Source: a bacterium (GTDB lineage Bacteria; Armatimonadota; Chthonomonadetes; Chthonomonadales; JAMCWF01). Taken from it: 33,817 nt of DNA. The stretch lies in the NCBI GenBank assembly GCA_021842405.1, contig JAKBZR010000032.1:1-33817 (forward strand). Direction: 5' to 3'. A program made the position numbers and the translations under genes. Within the stretch, counting starts at the first letter, position 1; every line of letters starts with the position of its first letter. Positions 7,612 through 13,801 of this stretch are shown piece after piece. The notes beneath the pieces are model-generated. The model made no database searches, was not told the origin of the DNA, and was given only the letters and a program-made list of their open reading frames with translations.

Positions 7612-9002
7612 TTATCGGCGGCGGGGTGGCGGGACTGGCGGCCGCCGTCTCGCTGGCGGAGCACCGTTTCTCGGTTCAGTTGTTTGAAAAGCGGCAGTTA
7701 CTGGGTGGCCGCGCCTCCTCCTTCATTGATAACGAAACCTCAGAGCGAATTGACAACTGCCAACACGTCACGATGCGGTGTTGCACCAATTTGGAGGCGT
7801 TTTACCGCAAGATCGGCGTGCTGGATTCGATTCGGTATTTCGATACCATTCAATTCCTGGCTCCCGATGGCTCCATCTCGATATTAAAGGGCTGCCGGCT
7901 GCCCGCCCCCTTTCACGTGCTGCCCTCTTTCCTGCGATTTCGAGCGCTTGGCTGGCGAGATAAAATTGCGATCGCGAAAGCGCTCATTCGTATCTTGCTG
8001 ACCCCGCGCACGTCGGATATGGATCGGATATCCATGCTGGAGTGGCTGACTCAACAACGGCAGACCCCACGAGCGATCAGCCGGTTTTGGCGAACGATAC
8101 TGGTTAGCGCTTGCAACGAAGAGCTGGATCAGATATCGGCGTTGAACGGTTTCAAGGTGTTTCGGGATGGATTTTTAATTAACGGCACCGGCTATCAGAT
8201 GGGATTGCCGACCGTGAAGCTGGCCGACCTCTATACCGAGCCCAGCATCCGTTACCTGGAGGATCTGGGGGCCGCCGTTAAACTGCGCACCAATGTGGAA
8301 GCGATAGTGCTTAAAGAGGGTCGAGCGGCCGGCATTCAGTTGAGCGATGGATCGGAAATCGCCGCCGATTATGTGCTTTCTGCCATACCCTTCGATCTTT
8401 TGCTGAAGTTGTTGCCGGAGGAGGTGATTAGAGAGCATGCCGACCTGGTCATGCTGGCGGGGCTCGAGTATTCGCCCATCACGGGGGTGCATATCTGGCT
8501 GGATCGAAAAGTGGAGGCGCCGGAGGCCATTGCGTGGTTGGATCGAGAGATGCAGTGGGCGTTCAACAAAACCCGAACCTACCGAGAGGAAAACAGCTCT
8601 GCCGAAACCTATCTGGGGCTGGTGGTCAGCTCGGCCCGAAAGCTGTCTGAAATGTCACGCGAGGAGATCATCTCTCTAGCATTGAATGACATTCGCAGCG
8701 CCATCCCATCCGCCCGAGACGCCATCCTGGTAAAAGCCAGAGTCATCAAAGAGAAGAAGGCCACCTTTTCCCCGCAACCCGGTTCGGAGCGGTTACGCCC
8801 AACTCAGCGATCCTCCTTGTCGGGACTCTATTTGGCCGGTGATTGGACCGCCACCGGCTGGCCGGCCACCATGGAAAGCGCCGCCCGCAGCGGTTTTCTG
8901 GCCGCCGGGGCGATATTAAAAGATGAGGGACGGACAGGTGACCTGCTCGCCCCCGATCTACCGCCAACCGGTTTTTGCCGGCTGTTGCTCCCGAAACGAT
9001 AA
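7563..9002 (+). CDS. hpnE: hydroxysqualene dehydroxylase HpnE
   Basis: This 479-aa FAD-dependent amine oxidase-type protein has the dinucleotide-binding motif IIGGGVAGLAAAVSL near the N-terminus, GGRASSF soon after, and the C-terminal FAD motif YLAGDWTATGWPATMESA. HpnE reduces hydroxysqualene to squalene, the last step of the route begun by HpnD and HpnC. The start is uncertain: GTG 7563 overlaps hpnD by 49 bp and gives a 15-residue lead before the FAD motif, while GTG 7608 overlaps only as GTGA but leaves just one residue before it. No squalene-hopene cyclase is in the window, so the end product (hopanoid, carotenoid-like or free squalene) is open. Confidence 0.87.
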   Translation: MAGESAAGSKLIKSVVIIGGGVAGLAAAVSLAEHRFSVQLFEKRQLLGGRASSFIDNETSERIDNCQHVTMRCCTNLEAFYRKIGVLDSIRYFDTIQFLAPDGSISILKGCRLPAPFHVLPSFLRFRALGWRDKIAIAKALIRILLTPRTSDMDRISMLEWLTQQRQTPRAISRFWRTILVSACNEELDQISALNGFKVFRDGFLINGTGYQMGLPTVKLADLYTEPSIRYLEDLGAAVKLRTNVEAIVLKEGRAAGIQLSDGSEIAADYVLSAIPFDLLLKLLPEEVIREHADLVMLAGLEYSPITGVHIWLDRKVEAPEAIAWLDREMQWAFNKTRTYREENSSAETYLGLVVSSARKLSEMSREEIISLALNDIRSAIPSARDAILVKARVIKEKKATFSPQPGSERLRPTQRSSLSGLYLAGDWTATGWPATMESAARSGFLAAGAILKDEGRTGDLLAPDLPPTGFCRLLLPKR

Positions 9003-9024
9003 TTAAGCTGAAACCGGATGAAAG

Positions 9025-9132
9025 CTAGCGTTTACGAATATGCGGCGCCGATTTAGCCGATTGATTTTTTTCTTTCAAACGATCTTCTTCTCGTTTCCTC
9101 GATCGGCGGATCTCTTTTAATCTCAATCGCAT
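9025..9132 (-). CDS. 35-aa highly basic peptide, unknown
   Basis: A short frame starting MRLRLKEIRRSRKREE and ending HIRKR contains 15 Arg/Lys among 35 residues. Support for a real gene is contextual: AGGTG lies 5 bp before ATG 9132, and a promoter with a perfect TATAAT lies 32 bp further upstream. The composition is that of a nucleic-acid-binding or ribosome-associated peptide, but nothing assigns a function. It converges on hpnE, whose stop lies 22 bp beyond the peptide's stop. Confidence 0.5.
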   Translation of the reverse strand: MRLRLKEIRRSRKREEDRLKEKNQSAKSAPHIRKR

Positions 9133-9163
9133 TGAATCACCTGCCCTTTCCTGATCTAGCAGC

Positions 9164-9193
9164 ATTATATCCGTTCCACCGCTATTAAGTCTA
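9164..9193 (-). promoter_or_regulatory. promoter of the 35-aa peptide gene
   Basis: On the minus strand TAGACT (9188-9193), an 18-bp spacer and a perfect TATAAT (9164-9169). The shared GAACTGAAC motif ends 4 bp before the -35 box. Confidence 0.5.
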
Positions 9194-9196
9194 GTA

Positions 9197-9279
9197 GAAA
9201 GAGTTCAGTTCTACGGGAATAATTTACGACCGTATTGGATGCACCCTCCCGCTCCCCCCCCGTAAACGGGGGGAGCCCG
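9197..9279. repeat. copy 3 of the shared motif joined to a GC-rich hairpin
   Basis: Bases 9197-9218 are the exact reverse complement of 30682-30703 (22 of 22). They are followed by a hairpin with arms GCTCCCCCC and GGGGGGAGC (9251-9276). The unit ends directly against the outermost CRISPR repeat, so it may mark where the old end of the array was cut off. Confidence 0.5.
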
Positions 9280-9309
9280 GTTTCAATTCCACCCTGGTTC
9301 GATTAAAAG
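9280..9309 (-). CRISPR. isolated degenerate CRISPR repeat, outermost remnant
   Basis: This 30-bp copy differs from the array consensus at one position (C for G in CCACGCTGG). It lies 4.5 kb from the intact array and has no second repeat within spacer distance. It marks the far, presumably oldest end of the array. Confidence 0.8.
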
Positions 9310-9416
9310 CACCAAATTGTATGGCCAGAGCAGTTGGATTCCAATTTAGGTTAAACACGTTTGATCCTTTTATGGTTGTTGATCGCTGCTTCAGTATCGT
9401 GCGCCATTCTATCCCG

Positions 9417-10949
9417 TTATTCGCACAGCCGACGCACACCCAGGTCTTTTATCTCAACACTACCGCGATCAATGAACAGCGCCACCGACGGGGCGGTCTG
9501 GGTCGCGCTTTCCACGGGTACGGTGAGGGTCAGGATGTCATCGAGGTACACCTCGCAGCGGGGACGACGGATGACCACCCGCATCCGGTATGGCACGCCG
9601 TAACCGATCGTCACATTGCGCTTGGCCATCGGTTGAAACCCGGGCAATGAGGAGGCAAGTGCACATTGTTCTGCGGCATCCAGCGCAAACACTTCGTCGT
9701 TTTCAGCGTGCAGCCGTTCTCCATTCGCGGTTACCGCGAGGCCGGCTGCTACGCCGGAATGCAGCGTAATCGTTGCGTTGATCTCCATGTTGCGCGAGCC
9801 GATGCCCAGATACGCCAGTTGCCAGCCCGACCGGGCTTCACCCCGGTAAATCCCCTCGTTTAACCTCCAGCGACCGCAAGAGAGTCCACCACTGCTGTGG
9901 GTCGCGGGCAGGGAATGAATGGCGGGCGCATCGTTCTTCACCAACGGCGGTCCCTGATACCAAGCTTGGTTCTTGTCGCTGTATTTCAACCGCAACCTGC
10001 CGCCGGATATTGTCGTGGGTTCCATCGGCGGGGAAAGCGTGACGCTTTGAGTGAAAAACACGTAACGCTTTCCTCGAAACACCACACTTCGGCAACTCAA
10101 CCCACAAGACCAGTCGGGACCACAAAACAGGGTGTTGTCGCCTTCAAGCATCCGATAAGGCCCCTCCAGCTTGTCGGACACGGCGTACAACGTACCGCAA
10201 GCGGCATGTTTGTCTGAATACACCCCGCGCCCGCCATGCTGGTTGGATGTCAGGCAGGTCAGATACCACCGGCCATCGAGGAAATACACGTCCGGCAGCT
10301 CCACCTCGCCGCCGCCCCCCGGTACAAACGCAGGAGGAAGTTGCCGCCAGTGCACCAAATCCTCGGACTGCGCGACGCCGATGACGTTGGACTCGGATTC
10401 TTCTTCCGCCGTGATGCACGTTGCGAAAAAACCCGTCCACCCTTTGCCGGCCGGATTGCGCACGACGATCAGGTCCCGGCAATCCACCTTGTTCCGCGGC
10501 ATGGGATTGGCGTACCCGCGATAGAAAGTATCGTCCGGTACGATGACTGGATTGCCGGGATATCGCCGCCAGGTGATCAAGTCATCGCTCAGGGCCAGTC
10601 CGATGCGTTGACTGCGCCCGTTATCCCGGCTGGAGCGCATGGTGTAATACAGGTAGTATTGCCCCTCGTGTTCCACCGCACAACCGGTCCAGGAATGTAG
10701 ATCGTCGAGAGTGCCCGGCTCGTTGGGGCCGAGCAGGATCGGAAGTTCACGCCAGCGGACCAGATCATCGGTGACCGCGTGCCCGAGGAAATCTTCCTCG
10801 GGTTGCGAACGGTGTGAACCTGCCGCCCACCGTTGCAGGTGAAACATATGCACTTGCTCATTGCGCGCTAGGTACCAGGTATCCCACATGTTCATTCCGT
10901 CGGGCCGGTAGCCCGGCACCATCAAGGGCACAGAGGAATCACTGCGCAT
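9417..10949 (-). CDS. GH32-like beta-propeller glycoside hydrolase family protein
   Basis: The 510-aa protein looks like a clan GH-J type enzyme: an N-terminal five-bladed propeller followed by a beta-sandwich (about residues 370-510). Candidate acidic residues are Asp23 in MWDTWYLA (place of the nucleophile), Arg158-Asp159 in DCRDLIV (transition-state stabiliser) and Glu217 in EVELPDVYF (acid/base). Repeated SDDL-x-W/W-R motifs are typical of these propellers. Sucrose- or fructan-like substrates are usual for GH32, but the classical NDPNG motif is missing, so the substrate is open. No signal peptide is visible. AGGAG lies 8 bp upstream of the ATG. The gene sits between two CRISPR repeat remnants (9280-9309 and 11049-11078) and looks complete, so it entered or was joined to an old part of the array. 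Confidence 0.65.
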   Translation of the reverse strand: MRSDSSVPLMVPGYRPDGMNMWDTWYLARNEQVHMFHLQRWAAGSHRSQPEEDFLGHAVTDDLVRWRELPILLGPNEPGTLDDLHSWTGCAVEHEGQYYLYYTMRSSRDNGRSQRIGLALSDDLITWRRYPGNPVIVPDDTFYRGYANPMPRNKVDCRDLIVVRNPAGKGWTGFFATCITAEEESESNVIGVAQSEDLVHWRQLPPAFVPGGGGEVELPDVYFLDGRWYLTCLTSNQHGGRGVYSDKHAACGTLYAVSDKLEGPYRMLEGDNTLFCGPDWSCGLSCRSVVFRGKRYVFFTQSVTLSPPMEPTTISGGRLRLKYSDKNQAWYQGPPLVKNDAPAIHSLPATHSSGGLSCGRWRLNEGIYRGEARSGWQLAYLGIGSRNMEINATITLHSGVAAGLAVTANGERLHAENDEVFALDAAEQCALASSLPGFQPMAKRNVTIGYGVPYRMRVVIRRPRCEVYLDDILTLTVPVESATQTAPSVALFIDRGSVEIKDLGVRRLCE

Positions 10950-11048
10950 TTCAGTTTCTCCTGTTTCTCAGCGCATCGCGGGACGCCGTAATTCGATCGT
11001 TTCCGTTTTCCATTCGCAACGCTAATCACCCGCATCCGCGCCAACCTC

Positions 11049-11149
11049 GTTTCAATTCCACGCTGGTTCGATTAAAAGTGGGAAAGAAGCTCCTCGCCGT
11101 GCTCTTTATCCATGCCTGAGTTTCAATTCCACGCTGGTTCGATTAAAAG
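11049..11149 (-). CRISPR. two CRISPR repeats with one spacer, detached from the array
   Basis: Perfect repeats at 11049-11078 and 11120-11149 enclose a normal 41-nt spacer (11079-11119). On the left the glycosidase insert begins, on the right a long insert with a membrane protein gene. Confidence 0.9.
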
Positions 11150-11161
11150 CAGGTGCGTCCC

Positions 11162-11190
11162 TTGTTGAGCGGAGACCATTCGCTCAACAA
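11162..11190. repeat. perfect 10-bp inverted repeat at the cassette end
   Basis: TTGTTGAGCG (11162-11171) and CGCTCAACAA (11181-11190) form a stem with a 9-nt loop. No T-run follows on either strand at the right place, so it is not a standard terminator. Its position beside the 12-bp direct repeat suggests an element end or recombination site. Confidence 0.5.
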
Positions 11191-11192
11191 TC

Positions 11193-11226
11193 AAAAAATT
11201 AGGTGGTTGGGATCGAACGCCCACCT
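11193..11226 (-). terminator. terminator of the 202-aa membrane protein gene
   Basis: In minus orientation AGGTGG pairs with CCACCT (outer arms 11221-11226 and 11201-11206), followed by AATTTTTT. The hairpin overlaps the stop codon region of the gene by less than a base and ends its transcription unit. Confidence 0.5.
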
Positions 11227-11835
11227 TTACTCCCCGTGTCCAAGAAGGTGTGGGTTGTCGTGTACGATCTGCCTCCACGCTTCATCCCACCTATTGTTGG
11301 TAGCATGAAGTAAAAATACGTTATCTCCTATTGCTAACCATGTTGCATGATGTAATCTCGTAAAAGTAAATTCATCAAATTTAGATTCCTTAAACTTATA
11401 AATACTAAAAAATAAATAATTCTCTCGCGTTAGTTGACCATCTCCAAACTTCTCTCCAACTATTTCTAGACAGTAATGATCTAAATCTTGAGCTTGATAT
11501 GATAGATGAAGAAGTTTATTTAATGCTTGCATGCTTACCCCATCTTTTTCGTTCCCACTATTATCAGGACCGTACTTACATTCATCACTTTGTAATGCTT
11601 TATCTCTTATATTCCTAAATTGCCCTCTGGATGGATTAGTTTGAATTAGAATCATTCCTACTAATATCAGAATGAAAAAAAACCAATGCCACCCTCGATT
11701 TTTTTTATCGGCCATCTTCTGAATTGTGGCCGATAAATTCTGAATTGTCGCCGATACTTTTCGCTTACCCTCTCGAAACTTAGCTATATTTTCAGCTAAA
11801 TCATCGAGTATTTTATCTTTTTCCTTGTCGTCCAT
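11227..11835 (-). CDS. 202-aa single-pass membrane protein, unknown
   Basis: I do not recognise this protein. It has a charged, probably helical N-terminus (residues 1-48) with a tandem heptad SATIQNL/SATIQKM (28-41), one transmembrane segment (about 50-65, WFFFILILVGMILI), and a soluble C-terminal domain of about 135 residues rich in aromatic residues and His (FTRLHHATWLAIGD, LLHATNNRW). Lys/Arg before the segment suggests that the N-terminus is in the cytoplasm. GGAG lies 8 bp before ATG 11835. Base composition is far more AT-rich than the cas or hpn genes. It lies alone inside a spacer-like interval of the array and has a coiled N-terminal part plus membrane anchor in common with the operon to its right. 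Confidence 0.65.
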   Translation of the reverse strand: MDDKEKDKILDDLAENIAKFREGKRKVSATIQNLSATIQKMADKKNRGWHWFFFILILVGMILIQTNPSRGQFRNIRDKALQSDECKYGPDNSGNEKDGVSMQALNKLLHLSYQAQDLDHYCLEIVGEKFGDGQLTRENYLFFSIYKFKESKFDEFTFTRLHHATWLAIGDNVFLLHATNNRWDEAWRQIVHDNPHLLGHGE

Positions 11836-11930
11836 TTTTAGTCTCCTCTAAAAATTATTTTAGCTCACATTGTCCAAATTCGTGGACTAATGCTACCTAT
11901 CCCATTCCAAAATCAAAAATTTAATTTGGG

Positions 11931-11961
11931 GGTTGGGATCGTTCTGCGTTCGATTCCAACC
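11931..11961 (-). terminator. possible terminator hairpin between the small-protein operon and the 202-aa gene
   Basis: In minus orientation GGTTGG pairs with CCAACC and ATCG with CGAT, with one mismatch between. An AT-rich stretch with TTTTT follows about 12 nt later, which is further than ideal. It would end transcripts entering from the array or membrane operon. Confidence 0.3.
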
Positions 11962-11987
11962 TGACACCCGGCAATCAGGTGCGTCCC

Positions 11988-12083
11988 GTTTCAATTCCAC
12001 GCTGGTTCGATTAAAAGCGAGAATGCCAGACAAACCAAACATTTTGCCCTCCAGTTTCAATTCCACGCTGGTTCGATTAAAAC
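11988..12083 (-). CRISPR. detached repeat-spacer-repeat unit with a spacer also found in the main array
   Basis: Repeats lie at 11988-12017 (perfect) and 12054-12083 (last base C instead of G). The 36-nt spacer between them (12018-12053) is identical to the spacer at 15477-15512 in the intact array. The neighbours differ, so it is a copied unit, not an assembly of the same place twice. Confidence 0.9.
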
Positions 12084-12085
12084 AT

Positions 12086-12322
12086 CTAGAAAGGGGGTCG
12101 TTGAATGCGATAGAAATATTTAATCCTTGCAGCGTCATTTGGATATTTGAGCTCCAACTTCTTTACGGCTGGCCCTTCGCGACGCCAATCCCGCATGTCT
12201 GGACTATATGCGGCTAAAAAGCTCCAAAAACAAAATTCAAAGAGCTTTAATGCTATAAATAATACTATCACAAGACCTATCACGCAGCCACAACCCCTCA
12301 AAGCAAAAGATTTTATTTTCAT
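12086..12322 (-). CDS. 78-aa membrane protein, last gene of the array-embedded operon
   Basis: The N-terminus MKIKSFALRGCGCVIGLVIV and following residues form one long hydrophobic segment (about residues 9-38) that could be a transmembrane helix or uncleaved signal. The remaining 40 residues are charged (SPDMRDWRREG, KKLELKYPND). No family is recognised. ATG 12322 is preceded by GGAG 10 bp upstream; a TTG one codon earlier is less likely. The stop codon lies only 2 bp from the CRISPR repeat at 12054-12083, so the 3' end may have been trimmed when the gene block and array were joined. It starts 24 bp after the 53-aa gene. Confidence 0.5.
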   Translation of the reverse strand: MKIKSFALRGCGCVIGLVIVLFIALKLFEFCFWSFLAAYSPDMRDWRREGPAVKKLELKYPNDAARIKYFYRIQRPPF

Positions 12323-12346
12323 CAAAGATTATCTCCATCTGTTGCC

Positions 12347-12508
12347 TCAAGGCAAGAAATGCTGAAAAACTTTGATCGCCGAAACCCATGCTTGTCTTCG
12401 AACCGCATAGGTAATTAAATCGCCCCTAAAGAGCGCCTGCACCCATCCCAATTTACTGCCTATCTGATAGAGCGTCGCTCTTCCTATATAGATACTAAAC
12501 CAATCCAT
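12347..12508 (-). CDS. 53-aa small protein in the array-embedded operon
   Basis: The frame starts MDWFSIYIGRATLYQIG and ends with FLP, then TGA. It overlaps the preceding gene by 14 bp, and AAGGAG lies upstream of ATG 12508, inside the end of that gene. It has alternating hydrophobic and basic residues (GWVQALFRG, AVRRQAWVSAIKVF), suggesting an amphipathic, membrane-associated helix. No family is recognised. Tight packing within the operon is the main support. Confidence 0.5.
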   Translation of the reverse strand: MDWFSIYIGRATLYQIGSKLGWVQALFRGDLITYAVRRQAWVSAIKVFQHFLP

Positions 12509-12857
12509 TTCTTCGATTCTCCTTTATAATTGCTATCCGTTTTTCCGCTTCCGAAACTTGTTCATCCCAATCAAAATGATAATTTTCTTTGAAGCGACAC
12601 ATTCCATAAAAAAATCCAAGCACTGCTCCAACTGGAATTAGTGGCGGAATAATACAAGCTATAAGCCCAAAAAATATGATATTACAAGTGACACAATTTC
12701 CCCAATAATGGGCAATCATCGCTTGCTGAAAATATTCCAGCGCGCCTTCTGCCTTTTTGATTGCTCTATCGGCGTTTCGGTAGTTTAATTCAACCGCTTT
12801 TTCGGCGTAGTCAATTTTTTTAATGACTGAGTTAAAATGCGCTACTCCTATTAACAT
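12495..12857 (-). CDS. 120-aa membrane protein, third paralogue-like gene
   Basis: Layout: an N-terminal helical region (residues 10-50, including IDYAEKAVELNYRNADRAI), a hydrophobic double-span region (about 56-86, IIFFGLIACIIPP then VGAVLGFFYG), and a charged helical tail (98-115). This is the same order as in the two genes before it, so the three are probably old duplicates, though sequence identity is low. It overlaps the upstream gene by 7 bp, which implies translational coupling. Function unknown. Confidence 0.6.
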   Translation of the reverse strand: MLIGVAHFNSVIKKIDYAEKAVELNYRNADRAIKKAEGALEYFQQAMIAHYWGNCVTCNIIFFGLIACIIPPLIPVGAVLGFFYGMCRFKENYHFDWDEQVSEAEKRIAIIKENRRNGLV

Positions 12858-13321
12858 TGGCGTTTCTCATTTTCTTTTAGTGCATCTTCAAGTATGGAAT
12901 ATTGTCTTTCCAATTCCTCATACTGTTTACGCTCTGCTGGATTTTTACTTCTCCTCTTTTTATTGGGATCAGCATGGGCCCAACCAATGAAAGCTCCTGA
13001 AATTGCGCCAAACCAGGCAAAAAACTGGTCTTGAGGTTTCAGGGTAATTGTGCAGGAGAGTATGTGATCTGCCCATGTCCAACCACTGAAAGTGTCTGGA
13101 AGTGTGATAACAACGGCAAAAAAAAGGCCAATAAGACAACCTAATCCAGTACATCGCCATGTACGTTTCGACGGATCCTCATATGTCCCGGTCTGCTTAA
13201 AATTATCAAGAGCAGGGCCTACTTTAACCAAATTTCCCCAAGCTCTGCTTAACTGATTGGACTGTATGTTTCTATACGCTTCATCTAGCTCTAGCTTAAT
13301 TTCACGAGCATCCATCCTCAT
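12851..13321 (-). CDS. 156-aa membrane protein, second paralogue-like gene
   Basis: An N-terminal helical region (residues 1-42) precedes two hydrophobic spans (about 57-75 and 99-115) and a very basic linker (KKRRSKNPAERK, 121-132) that leads into a coiled-coil-like tail (ERQYSILEDALKE, 138-150). The tail resembles ERKYFQIENKL in the upstream gene. The basic linker should lie on the cytoplasmic side, which places both the N- and C-terminal helices inside the cell. ATGA overlap with the upstream gene and 7-bp overlap with the downstream gene show one operon. No family is recognised. Confidence 0.6.
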   Translation of the reverse strand: MRMDAREIKLELDEAYRNIQSNQLSRAWGNLVKVGPALDNFKQTGTYEDPSKRTWRCTGLGCLIGLFFAVVITLPDTFSGWTWADHILSCTITLKPQDQFFAWFGAISGAFIGWAHADPNKKRRSKNPAERKQYEELERQYSILEDALKENEKRQC

Positions 13322-13680
13322 CTCCTTAGCTTCTTTTGCTGCAGCTTATTTTCAATTTGGAAATATTTTCGCTCCAATACCTCGAAGCGATGGTCTATTT
13401 GATTGCCAGCCAGTGAGTTTCTAACTGACCCGGCAAACGTCCAGCCGATCGCTATTCCCGGAATTGCGCCAACCAAACCGACAAAAGCACCCAACAACCC
13501 GCCAACCAGCGCGCATCCGGCTTTCCATCCAACGAGATTCTGACTGATCTCGGCGTGCTTAAAATCGCTAAGGTAATGGCGGATCTCTTTCAAGCGGGCT
13601 TCCGCCCTCCCTAGATTTTCACTGTTGTCAATATCTTCTGAGATATAGTCCAACTGATTATCGATATCACGGTAGTTCAT
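13318..13680 (-). CDS. 120-aa membrane protein, first gene of the array-embedded operon
   Basis: The protein has a helical N-terminus (residues 4-48), a glycine-rich hydrophobic hairpin (about 52-86, with GALVGG-like spacing: CALVGGLLGAFVGLVGAIPG), and a basic coiled-coil tail (97-120, ERKYFQIENKLQQKK). Glycine-zipper hairpins of this kind are seen in pore-forming or membrane-remodelling proteins, but also in many harmless ones, so no function is claimed. AAGGAG precedes the ATG. A TATAAA (13719-13724 in minus orientation) may be its -10 box; no good -35 box is visible. The gene starts 121 bp from the first repeat of the intact array. Confidence 0.6.
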   Translation of the reverse strand: MNYRDIDNQLDYISEDIDNSENLGRAEARLKEIRHYLSDFKHAEISQNLVGWKAGCALVGGLLGAFVGLVGAIPGIAIGWTFAGSVRNSLAGNQIDHRFEVLERKYFQIENKLQQKKLRR

Positions 13681-13801
13681 TTTTACTCTCCTTAGAAAAA
13701 AATTTTTGAAACGATAGATTTATAGGCGCGAGAAATCGGCCAATAATCTAAACCGGTTATAGGTCATCGCGAGTGCCCAGCCGTCCTCCTCCACCGCCGC
13801 G

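Larger units (their letters stand above)
11150..11987. other. 838-bp insert in place of a spacer, ends in a 12-bp direct repeat
   Basis: The stretch between repeats 11120-11149 and 11988-12017 begins and ends with CAGGTGCGTCCC (11150-11161 and 11976-11987), each copy flush against a CRISPR repeat. Just inside the left copy is a perfect 10-bp palindrome. The interior is AT-rich and holds one gene with its own ribosome binding site and terminator. It looks like an inserted cassette with a target duplication, although the 12 bp alone would be too short for a former spacer. Confidence 0.65.

Noticed and set aside
11201-11226. A tRNA 3' end, because of a GTTCGATCCC-like string on the minus strand
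   Set aside because: The arms do not form a proper T-stem and no acceptor or anticodon arm is present; a terminator hairpin explains it better.
11893-12217. Frames of 81 and 94 codons covering the detached repeat unit
   Set aside because: They read through the same CRISPR repeats and have no conserved content or ribosome binding site.
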